From Lonicera japonica (lineage: Eukaryota > Streptophyta > Magnoliopsida > Dipsacales > Caprifoliaceae), in assembly GCA_021464415.1 (NCBI GenBank), contig CM038471.1, positions 33,639,234-33,703,233 on the forward strand: DNA of 64,000 nucleotides. The letters run 5' to 3'. The notes under the pieces are model-generated. The model was not told the DNA's origin and did not search any database. It was given only the letters and a program-made list of their open reading frames with translations. Positions 1-11,128 of this stretch are shown one piece after another. A program made the position numbers and the translations under genes. Every line of letters begins with the position of its first letter. Positions within the stretch are counted from its first letter, which is position 1.

Positions 1-590
1 CCCGTCAAAGTATAACTTCCAGTCTTCATCGATCTCGACATTCATGATGGTTTCGTCCGGGAACTCGGCTTCTTCTAGCATGTCTCCCAATATCGGATTG
101 TGGGCCAGGTAATCAGCTATGATCTTGCCTTTGACTGCCTTCTGGGTCATGTAGGTGATGTCGAATTCGGAGAGTAGAAATAGCCATTTTGCCATTCGGT
201 TCGAGAGAGTCGGTTTCTCGAAGAGGTATTTCAACGGATCAATCCGTGATGCCAGGATGACTGAGAAAACTAGCATGTAGTGCCGTAGTTTCTGTGTTAC
301 CCAGACGAGAGCGGTGCATGATTTCTCCAATGGTGTGTAGTTCATCTCAAACGGGGATAGCTTCTTGCTGAGGAAATAGATGGCTTGCTCCTTTCGGGTA
401 TCAGTCAGGTGTTAGGCTAGCATTGCTCCCGCGGCTGAATCAGTGACGGTTAGGTACAAGATAAGTGGTAGTCCGGCTTATGGTGGGGCTGGAGAGGTAG
501 TCTTTTATCTTATCAAAGGCTTCCTGGCACTGGTTGTCCCATTCTCCTGGTGAAGACTTCCTTAGGAGTTTGAAGATGGGTTCGCAAGTT
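1..590 (-). pseudogene. Element 1 pol fragment: RT thumb / first RNase H region (cut by window edge)
   Basis: Collinear with 39370-39990 of element 2, which encodes the end of RT and the gypsy-type RNase H before the second, archaeal-like RNase H. Reading is interrupted. An in-frame stop appears near 412 where element 2 has a Trp/Gly context, and a short internal deletion lies near 478-490. The window edge falls at the start of the second RNase H. The family role is removal of the RNA strand and tRNA primer during reverse transcription. This copy cannot do that. Confidence 0.8.
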
Positions 591-622
591 TGAGTAAGCT
601 GAGAGATGAACCTGCTGATATA

Positions 623-2152
623 CTACAAATTACCCAAAAATCCCCGGACTTCTTTCTCGGTATGAGGTTCGGACATGTCTCGGATAACTCGAACTTTGGT
701 AGGGTCTATCTCGATTCCTTTTTTACTAACAATGTAGCCCAAGAGCTTTCCTTTGGTTACCCCGAACACACATTTCTGCGGGTTGAGTCTCATCTGATAC
801 TGGCGGAGGCGATCAAAGAAGGCTCGCAGAGCTGGTACGTGACCTTTCCTCTCTTTTGATTTGATTATCATGTCGTCCACATACACCTCCACTTCTTTAT
901 GGATCATATTGTGAAAAATAGCGGTGGCTGCCCTCTGGTACGTTGCCCCGGCGTTCTTCAGCCCAAATGGCATAACGGTGTAGCAGTATGTTCCCCATGG
1001 TGTGATGAATGCTGTTTTCTCCTGGTGATCCGGGTGCATCTTGATCTGGTTGGCAGTATTATCTACTATCAAATCGATGTTGGGCAATGGAAAATCGTCT
1101 TTTGGACAAGCTTTATTGAGATCTCGATAATCCACGCACATGCGGACCTTCCCATTAGCCTTTGAAACGGGCACAATATTGGCTAACCATAAAGGGTACT
1201 CGATTACCCGTAAGAAACCCACACTCAATTGTTTCATCACTTCCTCTTTCACTTTCAATGACCATTCTGGCGTAAGTTTCCTCAACTTCTGTTTGACGGG
1301 CCTAAATTCTGGCTTAGTGTGTATCTCATGCATGACTATCTGACTGTTCAAACCTGGCATATCCGCATAAGACCAGGCGAAGACATCCACATACTCTTTC
1401 AGAGTTTGTGTGAATTCTTCTCTTTCTGTCTCACTTAGGCTTGCCCCAATGCGGACCTCTCTTCTTTCCTCCTCTGTTCCGAGGTTAATTACAAGAGTGT
1501 CTCCTTCCTCGCTCTGTATACGCTGCTCCTCCCATTCAGGGTGTTCGTTCAATCTTTCCAATTCCATATAAGCAATTACAGAATTAAAAATAACAGGATA
1601 ACGCAAAATAGAGTTTTCCTCATTGATAATAGTATTTACAGGTACAAGTTTAAAAAGTTCATTTAGGCGTGACTCCTTCCTATCTTTACCCTCACTCTTA
1701 TCTCTCACCCTTACAATTTCACTATTTTCCCTTTCTCTTTGGTAGTCTGGATCAGCGTATATCAAGTGTACAGGGTCGTCTCTTGGCTCATCATCCCCCA
1801 GAGCCATAATGTCGAAGAGATCTCCGATCATTTCTTCCTCTTCGCCTTTCTTGTCTTCTTTTTCTTCCTTCGGCCCAATTGTCAACTTGGTAGAGAAGCT
1901 GTGTATGGTTTTTTCCTTGATATAGAGGTCCTCTTCATAGAAGATTTCCCATCCTGGAAGGTTCTCTCCGTCACTGTTTCTCCAAGGCTCCTGAAAGCCG
2001 CAAAAGGGGAAGTCCTCTCCTTGTTTAACAAAAAACCCGTTCAGAGAGATGAAACTCGGATACTGATGCCCTCGATCCCTTTTTTGTTGATCGTCCTCTT
2101 CAGTGTGTTGGTACCCCAAACCTTCCCTTTCGTACCTCGTTACTGGTTCCAA
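623..2152 (-). pseudogene. Element 1 reverse transcriptase, catalytically broken
   Basis: A 509-codon open stretch with clear Ty3/gypsy RT landmarks: the VRMCVDYRDLNKACPKDDFP block and the YVDD catalytic motif. Compared with element 2 it lacks 14 residues in frame near 1040-1060, between NTAN and QIKMHPDH. The missing block includes the motif A segment with the first catalytic aspartate. The DNA junction has a GGTT direct repeat at the deleted ends in the intact relative. The frame ends at a TAG at 623, where element 2 has CAG, consistent with a C-to-T change. The N-terminal 150 residues are acidic linker seen also in element 2. The frame starts inside what was one continuous gag-pol reading frame. 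Confidence 0.85.
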
Positions 2153-2203
2153 GGCTTGAAGTAATCCTGGCTGAAACTCGGATACTGAAGTATTTCATCA
2201 TTC

Positions 2204-3799
2204 TCAGCATATTTGTGATCTTGGTGCTGAGACCGGGGATATTATCAGGGGAAGGTACTCGATCATCTGGGTGCTGAGAGTTTGTACTTGAGGCTCGTAG
2301 GAAAAGCCTCCCAGCTGTATACTCTGACTCCCAATGCCTAAAATCGGTAATTCCAGATCTGCCAAGGTCCTTTCAGGATCTCCTTGGATGGTGATTACGT
2401 TCCCCTCGAACGGTATCTTGATCTTTTGGTGTAAGGAGGAGGGGAGTGCTCCTATGTCGTGTAGCCATGCCCTTCCCAACAGTAGGTTAAAACTGGAGGG
2501 AATGTCTATGATTTGAAAGTCGGCTGGAAAGTTTCCCAGACCGACCGTGAGATCAAGCTTCAGAGAACCCAAAATGGCTCTCCGGGTATTATCATAGGCC
2601 CTGACGGTTACGGCGGATGGGGAAAGCTCTGAATCCGAGATACCCAAGCATCTAGCGGTCTTCAGGGGGCAAACATTTATGGTCGACCCATTATCGATGA
2701 GAACTTGTGGCAAGATTTTCCCTCGGGTCCTGACAGTGATATGGAGGGCCAGGTTGTGTTTCCTTCCCAATGGAGATAAGTCTTCATCTGAAAATGACAG
2801 ACTTCTTTGGACCGTAAGTGACCCGATCATGTTTGGCAGTTGTTCGGGCTTAGAGTCTGGCGATATGACAGCCTCATCTAGGAGTTTAATAAAAGCGGTC
2901 CTGTGAGGTTTGGAGGCAACCAAGAGACCCCAAATGGTAATGTGTGCCTGCGTTTTCTTTAACTGTTCCAGTACCCGGTCTTCTCCTACTTCCTTAGGAG
3001 GTGATGATTTCTCGGCATCCATCGGTGGTGGCTGGTATACCCTTCCTGAGCGGGTAATCTGTTGTATCCAAAGGGATGCTGAGTCTGATCCTTCTGAGAT
3101 TTTTGATGTCTCTGGCTCTTCCGACCAACTGAAGGTCCCGGGGGAGGTTTCTGTCATACAGATTGTCTCTTTATGGGGGGGTCGGGGTTTCCATGACTGT
3201 TTCTTTTTGTCTTGGGTCCATCCTATCCCAGCTTTCCCGGGATTGGTTTTGATTATGAGTGGTTGCGAGATCCCCTGATTTGTCTTTCCTAAGCCCTGCC
3301 CAGGTAGGAAGTTCATTTTGGCCATCCATTGGTCGATTATCGGGTTGAGGCCTGGGGCAACTTGTGCTTTTCCCCGTAGCATAACGGGCGCCTTATAGGC
3401 TGGGTCATCCCGAATGAGTCCTACGGGGTCAAAGCCTTCTTCATCAGTGGTCAAAGCGTTAATTCCCGCAGGTGGGGCATGATTGGGAAGGGGGTTGTTG
3501 GTAACATTGGGCCCGCCAGGTGCGGGGATGGTTCCGGCTTCAATAAGGTCCTGGATACGATGGCGGAGAGCCAAGCAGCGTTCCGTGTCATGGCCTGCCG
3601 CTTGATGGTATGCACAGTTCTCATTCATTCTCCAGGTGCCAGGAATAGGGTTTGGTGGGGGGCGTGGGTTGAGTGGAGTGATCAGTCCGGCTTTTCGGAG
3701 TAGTTCCAGGCTTTTGACCAGAGTAGTGGGGAGGGTGCAGAAATTTCTCCTTTTCTTGGCCTCGGTGCTCGAAGAGTCTCCTTGCGCAGGCCAATTCAT
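2204..3799 (-). pseudogene. Element 1 gag C-terminus and aspartic protease
   Basis: A 531-codon open stretch. It begins in the C-terminal gag region with a His/Cys knuckle-like motif (CAYHQAAGHDTERC). A glycine-rich G-patch-like motif (GQGLGKTNQG) follows, then a retropepsin core with IDNGSTINVCP and LLGRAWLH. The protease carries Asp-Asn-Gly rather than Asp-Thr/Ser-Gly, as does element 2, so this is a lineage feature and not a lesion. The frame is lost near 2245, where a G run is one base shorter than in element 2. Just downstream, 2173-2188 repeats the 16 bases at 2051-2066 in place of about 29 bases of element 2. Confidence 0.8.
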
Positions 3800-3817
3800 T
3801 GGGGGGACTTGTGGTGA

Positions 3818-5113
3818 CTATTGAAATGGGTTTTGTTGATACGGGTATGAGCTTAGTTGGTTTACGGCTGGAGTGGCCGTCTTTCTTCCGGTGTAAGAGG
3901 CCTTCTTGGTGTCCGTTTCTGCCTTTTTGGCCAATTCTTCCTCTACTTGTGACCCCATACTCAACAGGGCTCTAAAGTGTGGGAAAACATGCTTTCCCAT
4001 GCAGTTCAATACGGCTGGAGTAAAATTCTTCTGTATGATCTCTAACTGCTCTTCTTCATCGGGCCGTTTGGACATTTGGGAGGCCATTTCTCTCCAGCGG
4101 GTGACAAAGTTGCTGAAGCTCTCTTTCTCGCCTTGCTTGGCCATCTCCAGGTGTTTACGGGTAATTTCCAAACTCTCGTTGGACCCGTACTTGGTCATGA
4201 ACTCCTTGGCGATATCTCCCCAAGTTTTTGTGTGGTGTTTCTCTAGATCAAAAAACCATCTCAGGGTGGCTCCCGTGAGAGTCATGTGAAAGGCCTGAGC
4301 CAGTTCCGGCTCTCCACAAGCGGACACTTGCATGGATCTGATGTAGGATTGAAGATGGGTTTTGGGGGGTGTGGTACCTGTGAATTTGGTGATAGAGGGG
4401 AGGTTAAATCCTTGAGGTAGTCTGGCTTCTGGGTAGAGGGAAAAGGCGTTCATGTCTGTGATCTCGTCTGCCCCTTTTATCAGAGAAATCCCTCTTTGTA
4501 GAATCTTCATCTGCTCTTTCAATTTCTTCATTTCTTCGCTCTCTCTTGACACCTCATCGGGCTGTTCCCGAGCTATAACCGATTCTGCGTACACTGCCCG
4601 GAGTCGGTTGATGTCTGGGTACTCATTGGGAGGGGCTACTGGGGCCGGTGGTTGAATGGGTCTTGCGGGAACTTGTGGCCATGGTTGGTATTGGGGGTCA
4701 AAGCCGGGTTGTACTTGGGGTTGTGACCAAACTATGGGTGGCTCTTGCTGTTGGTAAGTGGGGCCTGAATCCGGGGCCCATTGGTTCTGATTGTTGGGGT
4801 CGGTTTGAACGTGACCAGCTATGATAGGGCCCGTTTGGGGTGGATTGGTTCCTTGGACTGGGGGAAGTACTTGGGAAGACTGTCCTTGATTCTGATCTCG
4901 ATTCGGGGGTAGCCGCTCAAACCCTGGTGGTGAAGTTCGTTCGGCTGATAACTCTTCCATTCGGGTCCGGGTGCTCTGTTGCTCGCTTGTGAGGTTTGCC
5001 AAATTCATGCTGACGGTCATCAGCAAACGGTGCATCTCGGCTAAAGTTGGTTGAACTGCAGACGCCTCGGCTAGGCTCTGATATATCTCCTGATTCTCGC
5101 GTCTATCGGCCAT
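3818..5113 (-). pseudogene. Element 1 gag, N-terminal part ending in a nonsense codon
   Basis: A 431-codon frame starting MADRRENQE at the same ATG as element 2 gag. The first ~200 residues are Pro/Gln-rich. Residues ~230-400 match the Retrotrans_gag fold, with landmarks such as ALRWFFDLE-like and TWGDIAKEFMTKYG. The frame ends at a TAG where element 2 has CAG, again a C-to-T transition, after which the protease frame continues. Gag forms the cytoplasmic virus-like particle in this family. It shares the pol orientation and starts about 740 bp from the primer binding site. Confidence 0.85.
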
Positions 5114-5850
5114 TTCAGGTGTGCTTGGTCTTACTAGTCTCCCGGTGTGATCTCGATCGGCCCAACCTTCCAGTCTGTCGTCGCTTCACGACTGTAGATG
5201 AAATCACGTGGCGAAGATGAAGGAAGACTACGATGCGACTCGATTTTTGCCAAAAGAAACACTAAAAATTATCGAGAAAAGCCTCGGATTTTAAAAAGGT
5301 GTTGGAAAGTAAGCCGTAAGGTGGTACATCCCCTATGGCTATTTGACAAGTGTTTTAGCCGACTCAATCTTATATGCAGCGCAGGTGTACGAACGGTTAA
5401 CGCTTCAGGCTCCCTCCTATTTGGCAAGACCTTGCGATATACCCTAAGGGTGGGTACGTGCAAGAGTCTTTTGATATACTTCCCGGGTACGTGAGTGTTC
5501 TCGTCACTCGATATACCTCGGGGGCGTACTTGGCCAAGGAGAGTGGAAGTAAATGCTTTCGGTTTATGTTGGCCCAAGCAAGCCAATTCCCTACTCACTT
5601 ATAATACTTCCGAGGGTTTGGGGTAAATTCACACTCGTAGAAACAATGCATGATTTTGTAAAAGTGTGTGCAAAGTTCGAAAGGTTGGTTTCACAAATAT
5701 CATTCATCTTGATTGTGTATTTTGAAAAACTCCGATTTTTAGAAAAAAAATGTTTCTTCTCAATCAATTAACATGAGTAGGGAAAGCAGTAAAAGCAAGT
5801 ATTCAACAGATAAACAAAGGTCCACATATAAGAGTCTAGTTTTCTAACAG
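5114..5850 (-). other. Element 1 leader between primer site and gag
   Basis: Untranslated leader collinear with 44538-45270 of element 2. It contains three spaced copies of a GATATAC...GGG...ACGTG-like motif near 5432-5515. A 109-codon frame (5269-5598) begins with the same residues as the 153-codon leader frame of element 2 but ends differently. It may be a short upstream ORF or chance. I see no recognised domain in it. Confidence 0.6.
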
Positions 5851-5868
5851 TCCCCAGCATAGTCGCCA
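5851..5868 (-). other. Element 1 primer binding site
   Basis: On the minus strand this reads TGGCGACTATGCTGGGGA, one base from the LTR end. TGGCGACTC..CTGGGGA primer sites are typical of Tat/Ogre-type elements and are usually assigned to a tRNA-Arg. That assignment is from memory of the lineage. Element 2 differs at the two central bases. Confidence 0.75.
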
Positions 5869-5869
5869 C

Positions 5870-7405
5870 TGTGAGAATCCGCAAATGCGACCCCCGGGTC
5901 TCGTCCCCGTTTGGTTGGGCGTCTGAAACGTCGGAACGGATTCCGTCGTTCCATTTGCTTGGAGTGTTTTGATAATTCATATTGGGTGTCCCTCTATCCT
6001 GTTTCTAAGTGAAAAGGGGTTCATTCAGAGTCGCCAGTACGTTTTACGAGAAAACGGACAAAAAAAGGGGTCATGTAAGAGGAAAGGCTATAGGCAAACC
6101 TTTCCTTTACATGTTTGTCTACGAAATCAGGATTCTATAGGGTTCGGAAACTATATTACGGTTTGGGAAGGTGTTAAGCACCCATTCCGCCCTCTCGGTC
6201 TCTAGTGGTCTTATATGTTTATTCTATGTTGAAGAACTTGGATGCTTTTACTGACAGTCTACTACTTTCTAAGTGAAAACCCTAATTTTGGGGAAAAATG
6301 GGAAAAGGGATGAAAACCTTGTATTCCGAGATCCAATGTTTTTATATTTAAAAGATGTAGATGACAAATGACAAAAACCTTTTTATTTTGAAAGAGTATT
6401 CTTTATTATTTCCTCAGATAATGACGGTTTTCTCGAGTCGTGATTATTTTGGAAAGGTTCGGATCTTGTAGTGGAACTAATTCAATATGGAATTGGAACT
6501 CTTGAGGGGAGTTTTACTGGGTGTATCGCAATCTATGAACCAGACAAGATACGCCGGGTTTTAATTCCTAGGTAAGTTTTACTGGTCCGGGTTTTGAAAA
6601 CAGGATTTTATTCCGAACGATAATGTACTTATTCTTCTGGTTTTGAAAATGGTTTTATCAGGGTCTTTTGTTTTGAAAACGGTAGACTATTTGTAACTTG
6701 GCAATAAGTTTATTCAAATAAAACATGGACAAAATAACAGAAATAAAACAAGTGCACATATATCTAATTTTAAATACTAGAAGGGACTTTCTTTACCTTC
6801 CCGACGAGAATAATAATATAAGAAAGAAAATATGATGCGGCGGAGAGATTTCCGGCGATAATAATCTTTTCCTTCTTCAGATATTTCCGAGAATTTGATT
6901 CCAGAGACGGGACACGTCGAGTGTCGAGAATAGATTCGATAACTCTTCAGAAATAAGACGATAATAGAGAAAGCTCGATAAAAGACTAAAAAATCAGATT
7001 AAAATTCAGAATTCATTGATCCCCAGTTGCTGCCTAGAACCCTTGGGGGTGTTGGCCTATTTATACTGCTCGGGGAAGATTGTCGCGCGACATTTCCCCA
7101 AAAAGGGCAAGTGTCGCGCGACACTGTGATATGTCGCGCGACAAATGGCTGAAGTGATGTTTCTGACAGACTGATGTGTCAGAGAGTGGATGGTCTGGTG
7201 CAAAGGGGGATTGTCGCGCGATATAGTGGGATTGTCGCGCGATAATGTGATATGTCGTGCGACAATCTCTTTTGAAAAAAGGTTTGTTTGGCCAACAAAC
7301 CCTTTCGGGGAAATTTCGGGTGTTCGGGTGGGTCCCGGGCCCAAAAACAACAGTTCTTGAAGGTCGTTAGGGTTCTTGCGGGGGTCACGGATCAGGGTGT
7401 CTACA
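5870..7405 (-). mobile_element. Element 1 5' LTR
   Basis: 1536 bp. On the minus strand it begins TGTAGACACCC and ends GGATTCTCACA, the TG...CA ends seen in elements 2 and 3. It contains a TATA box (7058-7065) and a cluster of palindromes upstream of it. It is clearly diverged from the LTRs of element 2 and shorter by about 115 bp, mainly in the palindrome array. Confidence 0.9.
7058..7264 (-). promoter_or_regulatory. Element 1 LTR promoter: TATA box plus palindrome cluster
   Basis: On the minus strand TATAAATA occupies 7065-7058. Upstream are three perfect copies of TGTCGCGCGACA (7081, 7112, 7132) and three variants (7212, 7233, 7253). The nearest palindrome is 15 bp from the TATA box. The same arrangement occurs in element 2 LTRs and in both antisense-gene promoters of element 2. 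Confidence 0.7.
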
Positions 7406-8001
7406 GCATGTTATAAACTTCTTTTCGTCACTAAGAAAAATTACTTTCATTATTACACTTGCACGCATCATTTTCAAAGCATATTTTATATGCAAACTCT
7501 TATAGTTTTCACTGAGCCCGTGTTTGATTCACTCCCATTTTTCAACCCAGTTTTGCAGGTACATCTCGGGGGATGGCACGATTGTGAAGTTTAGGACCTC
7601 TGATTACTTTAGACATTTATAGTCGTCCGTAAACGACTTATCGTTTACTAGTTTTAAATATCGTTTGTATAATTAAATTTCAATTTGATTAAATGTATAA
7701 TTATTGGAAATGATGTATAGCATTTAACTTGGATTGGGACCTCTTTCGAGGATTTGTGATTGGAATTTCATTTGTCTGAAAATTGTTTCAAATTTTACAC
7801 GGCGGATTGTTGTTTAAACGAACTCTTCATGCCAAAATTTTATAAAACAGGTTTTTCAAACGGATCAAGTTTTATCTAAGAAAAGGAAAAAGACTTTTAA
7901 AGGTTATGATTTTTATATTTTAAACCCGCCGTAGCGCACGGCATCCGTGATTAACTGGGTCCCAAAGGTGAAAATCTCGGAACGAGATTCGGGGCGTCAC
8001 A
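7406..8001 (-). mobile_element. Fragment of a Tekay/Del-like gypsy LTR
   Basis: The minus strand beginning at 8001 reads TGTGACGCCCCGAATCTCG and continues through a block that, from memory, resembles the start of plant Tekay/Del chromovirus LTRs. It runs directly into the 5' LTR end of element 1 at 7405, so element 1 probably inserted into it and the remainder lies left of the window. No coding sequence is visible. Confidence 0.45.
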
Positions 8002-8317
8002 CTTGTGCTATGCCCTTCCTCTATAAAAGGAGCTAGTTGATGCCTTAGTTATTCATTCGGGTTTGGTGTGTTATAGTTTGTTTCTCTCTCTACAAGTCTA
8101 GTTGAAGAGTTGTTTGCTCTTTTGTAATTCCCTTTGGAGATTTTATGAATGAAATTGCTTTAATCATCTCTCTGAGTATTATTTTCGCTCTAGTTTTAAC
8201 GTTCTTAATTTGGTTTTGCCGTGTCTTGTGTTGGTTATGTCTATTATGGTACACTAATAGTGATTAATTTCATTAAGGTAGTCGGTAGTCCGTAACTACG
8301 ATTATGGTACATAATCA
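8002..8317 (+). mobile_element. Possible LTR R-U5 fragment of unknown lineage
   Basis: A TATA-like CTATAAAAGG (near 8021) is followed after ~90 bp by a T-rich TTGTAATTCCC stretch and a GAATGAAATT stretch, as in the R-U5 part of many plant LTRs. No TG or CA ends, coding sequence or second copy are visible here, so the assignment is weak. Confidence 0.3.
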
Positions 8318-8501
8318 GGTTTGTCGCACGACAAAGACCTCTGAGTATTGGTTTGTCATGTGACAGATCCTTCTAAAAATAGGTTTGTTGGACTAAAATT
8401 CCCGGAGCAATTTCTAATATTTTGGGTGAGTCCTAGACTCAAAAAGGGTGCCATCGAGGGTCTTTATGGTTCTTGCGGGGTCACGAATTGGGGTGTCTAC
8501 A
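8318..8501 (-). mobile_element. Relic of a Tat-type LTR (5' end)
   Basis: The minus strand from 8501 reads TGTAGACACCCCAATTCGTG and then a decayed version of the first ~180 bp of the LTRs of elements 1-3. It includes two mutated palindromes (8322-8333 and near 8353). It is a fourth, older copy of the same family. Its other end is lost. Confidence 0.6.
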
Positions 8502-9308
8502 GTGCTGGGATAGATCCTCACTGCTAGATCGATCTTGGCCCACTTTTCTAGCTTTCATCCATTTTCACTACACTTTTCCACTTTTTGTCACTTCGGTGGA
8601 TCTTCTAAAGCACTTTAACATTTAGTGGACCTTTGGGACATTGGCTCGCATTTCATGCTTATGGTTCAGGGGTTGTTTGCGGGTTTTTCTCCTATTTTCA
8701 CTAAGGATCAGTAGTGAATTTCCTTATTGAAACTATTTTTGTTCTTTTTTTTGCTCGAACTTCCTCCTATTATCAATATCAGCTACTTAATCATTTTAGG
8801 CTTGCAAAATAACTTAGTACTACACATATACTATGTAAAGCCAAAATTCAACGCTTAAACTAAATTCGCATGCAATTATGAGTTATAAGAAATAAAACAA
8901 TGCAAATTAAGCATCTAAAACGCTATGTAGAATGCAAATTCTTGGCACAATCACTGCGTCAGACATAATTGCTGGCCACAAGGCCCAAATTCGAGCAGTA
9001 ACTTAATGCTTTGCCCCACAGTTCAACGCAACTTGCTTATGAATTGTTGCGCCATCTTATGGTTAATCTACTATTATATAAAGCCGGCAGCCATTTCATT
9101 GGCCTTAAAGCTGTGTCAGGCTTTTAATTTGGCCATTTCGACCATTCATGCTTTGATTTCACCAAAAAATATATTATTAGCATTAGCTGCTAGGCCACTT
9201 ATTACCTTCTTAACTTTTCTTCCTCTAAAGTACTTCTATTTACATTGCACACGTATCGCGTGTATGTAGAATTCTAGTTTTAATTATTGCATTCTTGTTT
9301 AAGAAAAA
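8502..9308. other. Spacer without recognised gene
   Basis: AT-rich sequence. An 87-codon frame at 9006-9269 has no recognisable domain and no conserved counterpart in the window. I see nothing that supports a gene. Confidence 0.5.
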
Positions 9309-10405
9309 TATTAGGGTGATTTAGACCTTAGGTGCCAAACTTTATGGTAATGAGGGTTTGAGTGCCATTTTGGACGAAATCTGTTAGTCCACCAATTCAA
9401 ATGTTATCTCATTTAATCTTTGGCACACAGTGACGGTTTTGCCCTTGGTTACACAACCCTTTAGCTCGCTAATGATTTTGCCTTAATCGTGCTTTTGGTG
9501 ATTAGGGTAAAAAAGATAACGAAAAAAAAAACCCCAAATCTCGCAAAACCTAGCCCTAAATTTGAGCATTACCAAGGAGAGATTATTAAAGCAATCCTAC
9601 TTTGGGCCTTCATTCCGGCACGTTTAGGGTATATTAGTTGTCTAACTTCTTATTTAGCTGTTTACTTGTTGTTTAATATAGTTTAGGGTTTAGTTAGATT
9701 AATGTGTTGTTATATATGGTTGTTTAGCAAGCATATTATATGGTTTTCTATAGTTCTCTTATACTTTTGCATATTTTCCATATGTCACTTGTATATATAA
9801 ATGTGTGTTGGACACTTTGTATGAGTTTGTGCTTTTTTGTGGGTTTTGTTTTGTTGTTTTTGTAGATATCGTGGCATTACATAGTCTTACATCTTTTCCT
9901 TTGTCATTATGGTGGTAGACGAGCTATAAATGGTATTAAGTATATTGGGGGAAAAACTTTTTTCTTGAATAATATTGATGGTGATGAATTTTGTTACATG
10001 GACCTTGTTAAGAATGTACAAGAAAAATCTAAAATATATTAGTTGTGGGATGGTTGTATGTCTGTCATATAGAGTGATACTAATTTAATGAACATGTGGG
10101 ACCATATAAAACCTTTAAACAAACATTTCCACCTTTGATTGATAGAATCAAATGCCCCAATAAAAAAAGTTAATGCCTTTGCTTCTACCAGTAAAGTTGT
10201 AAACACTCCAAAGAAAAAACCCACGGCCATTTTTCTAATGTACGTTGATAGATTGTAAATGGCTGTTGTTACTAGGGGCAAAATTGCCACTTTGTGCCAA
10301 AGATTAAAGGAGACAATGTTTGACTGGGTGGACTAATTTATTTTGTCTAAAATGGCACCCAAACCTTCGTTACCATAAACTTTGATACTTAAACTCTAAT
10401 TAGTA
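9309..10405 (+). mobile_element. Non-autonomous MULE-like element with long terminal inverted repeats
   Basis: The left end (about 9318-9478) and the inverted right end (about 10275-10402) match over well over 100 bp. Shared blocks include AAASTTTATGGTAAYGARGG, TTTGRGTGCCATTTTRGACRA, TTAGTCCACC and TTTAATCTTTGGCACA. Such long terminal inverted repeats are typical of Mutator-like elements. The interior holds a remnant of the PB1-like domain common in plant MULE proteins but no transposase core. Exact ends and a 9-bp target duplication could not be fixed by eye. Confidence 0.7.
9869..10060 (+). pseudogene. Remnant of a PB1-like domain from a MULE-encoded protein
   Basis: In one plus frame the translation includes CHYGGRRAINGIKYIGGKT, then FLNNIDGDEFCYMDLVKNVQ, then an in-frame stop. 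The pattern HxGG...YIGG...D.D...DLVK matches, from memory, the N-terminal PB1-like domain of plant MULE/transposase-like proteins. A preceding TTTTTGTAG could be a splice acceptor. It lies centrally inside the long-TIR element, which supports the MULE call. Confidence 0.55.
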
Positions 10406-10532
10406 AGAACAACTGTTACCCAAAATCCAAATCATCCAAAATATTAAATGATACTTTCCAATTAACAGGTTTTGGAAAGAGATGATGTGAATCGATATAA
10501 AATAGAGACGATTTTAGTAGTAACAATGCTTT

Positions 10533-10561
10533 TGTTGTTGTTGTTGTTGTTGTTGTTGTTG
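10533..10561 (+). repeat. (GTT)n microsatellite
   Basis: About nine GTT units in a row. Confidence 0.95.
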
Positions 10562-10679
10562 GCTTTTGTTTTGTTTTGTTTTATGATTTTAGCATAGAAC
10601 ATATAGCAATTTTAATAGCAACAAAAGTGTTACTGATATACTCCTGTAATACAAAATAATGAAAGTAGTTTATATCTTT

Positions 10680-11128
10680 AGAGAATCTCTAATAGTCTTG
10701 TAAAATTTTGTTTTATGTAAAATTTACAAAATTTGTAAAAAGTTTAGTCTCTACCAATCTTTTAAATTGTGTTAAATGCACACCCAATTTACATTGCCAA
10801 GTCAGTTTGATTATTCCTTAATTTTTCTATAAAACTTTTCAAAGTAATAACTTTTAATACAAATAATGGATTTCAATAAAAATTACATATTTAAAATTTT
10901 CTTATCAAGCCCTATATATAAAACAAGATCTATTGGTATTATAACCTTTTTTATGAAAAAATCAACAAAAACTACATAAATTACATGCAAATTATTGTTG
11001 GCATCTAATTGATTATTTCAAAATTTACGAGATATTTAGAAACAATATTGAAACATATCTTTTTCAAGTTATAAATTTTATATAAATATGAGTTGACACA
11101 TAAAATTTACACAGCAGTTGCAGACGCT
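10680..11128 (+). mobile_element. MITE of the family also at 14950 and 62678
   Basis: About 450 bp. The start GAGAATCTCTAATAGTCTTG and the inverted end AGCGTCTGCAACTGC form imperfect terminal repeats followed by GTAAAATTT. Internal blocks such as AAAACAAGATCTATTG and ACACACCCATTTACATTGC-like sequence are shared with 62678-63169. No coding capacity. The GAGCATCTCC-type ends suggest a PIF/Harbinger-like origin, but the target duplication is unclear. Confidence 0.6.

Larger units (their letters stand above)
1..7405 (-). mobile_element. Element 1: Tat-lineage Ty3/gypsy retrotransposon, 5' part only
   Basis: Minus-strand LTR retrotransposon entering from the left window edge. From right to left it shows a 5' LTR (5870-7405), a primer binding site, a leader of about 740 bp, gag, protease, reverse transcriptase and the start of the RNase H region. 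It is collinear with element 2 (37653-46941) over its whole visible length. Its coding part is broken by nonsense changes, small indels and a deletion in RT, so it looks inactive. Its integrase, any antisense genes and 3' LTR lie outside the window, so the target duplication cannot be checked. The base just right of the LTR begins GCATG. Confidence 0.9.

Noticed and set aside
9006..9269. 87-codon frame in the spacer
   Set aside because: No domain, no conserved partner and AT-rich composition.
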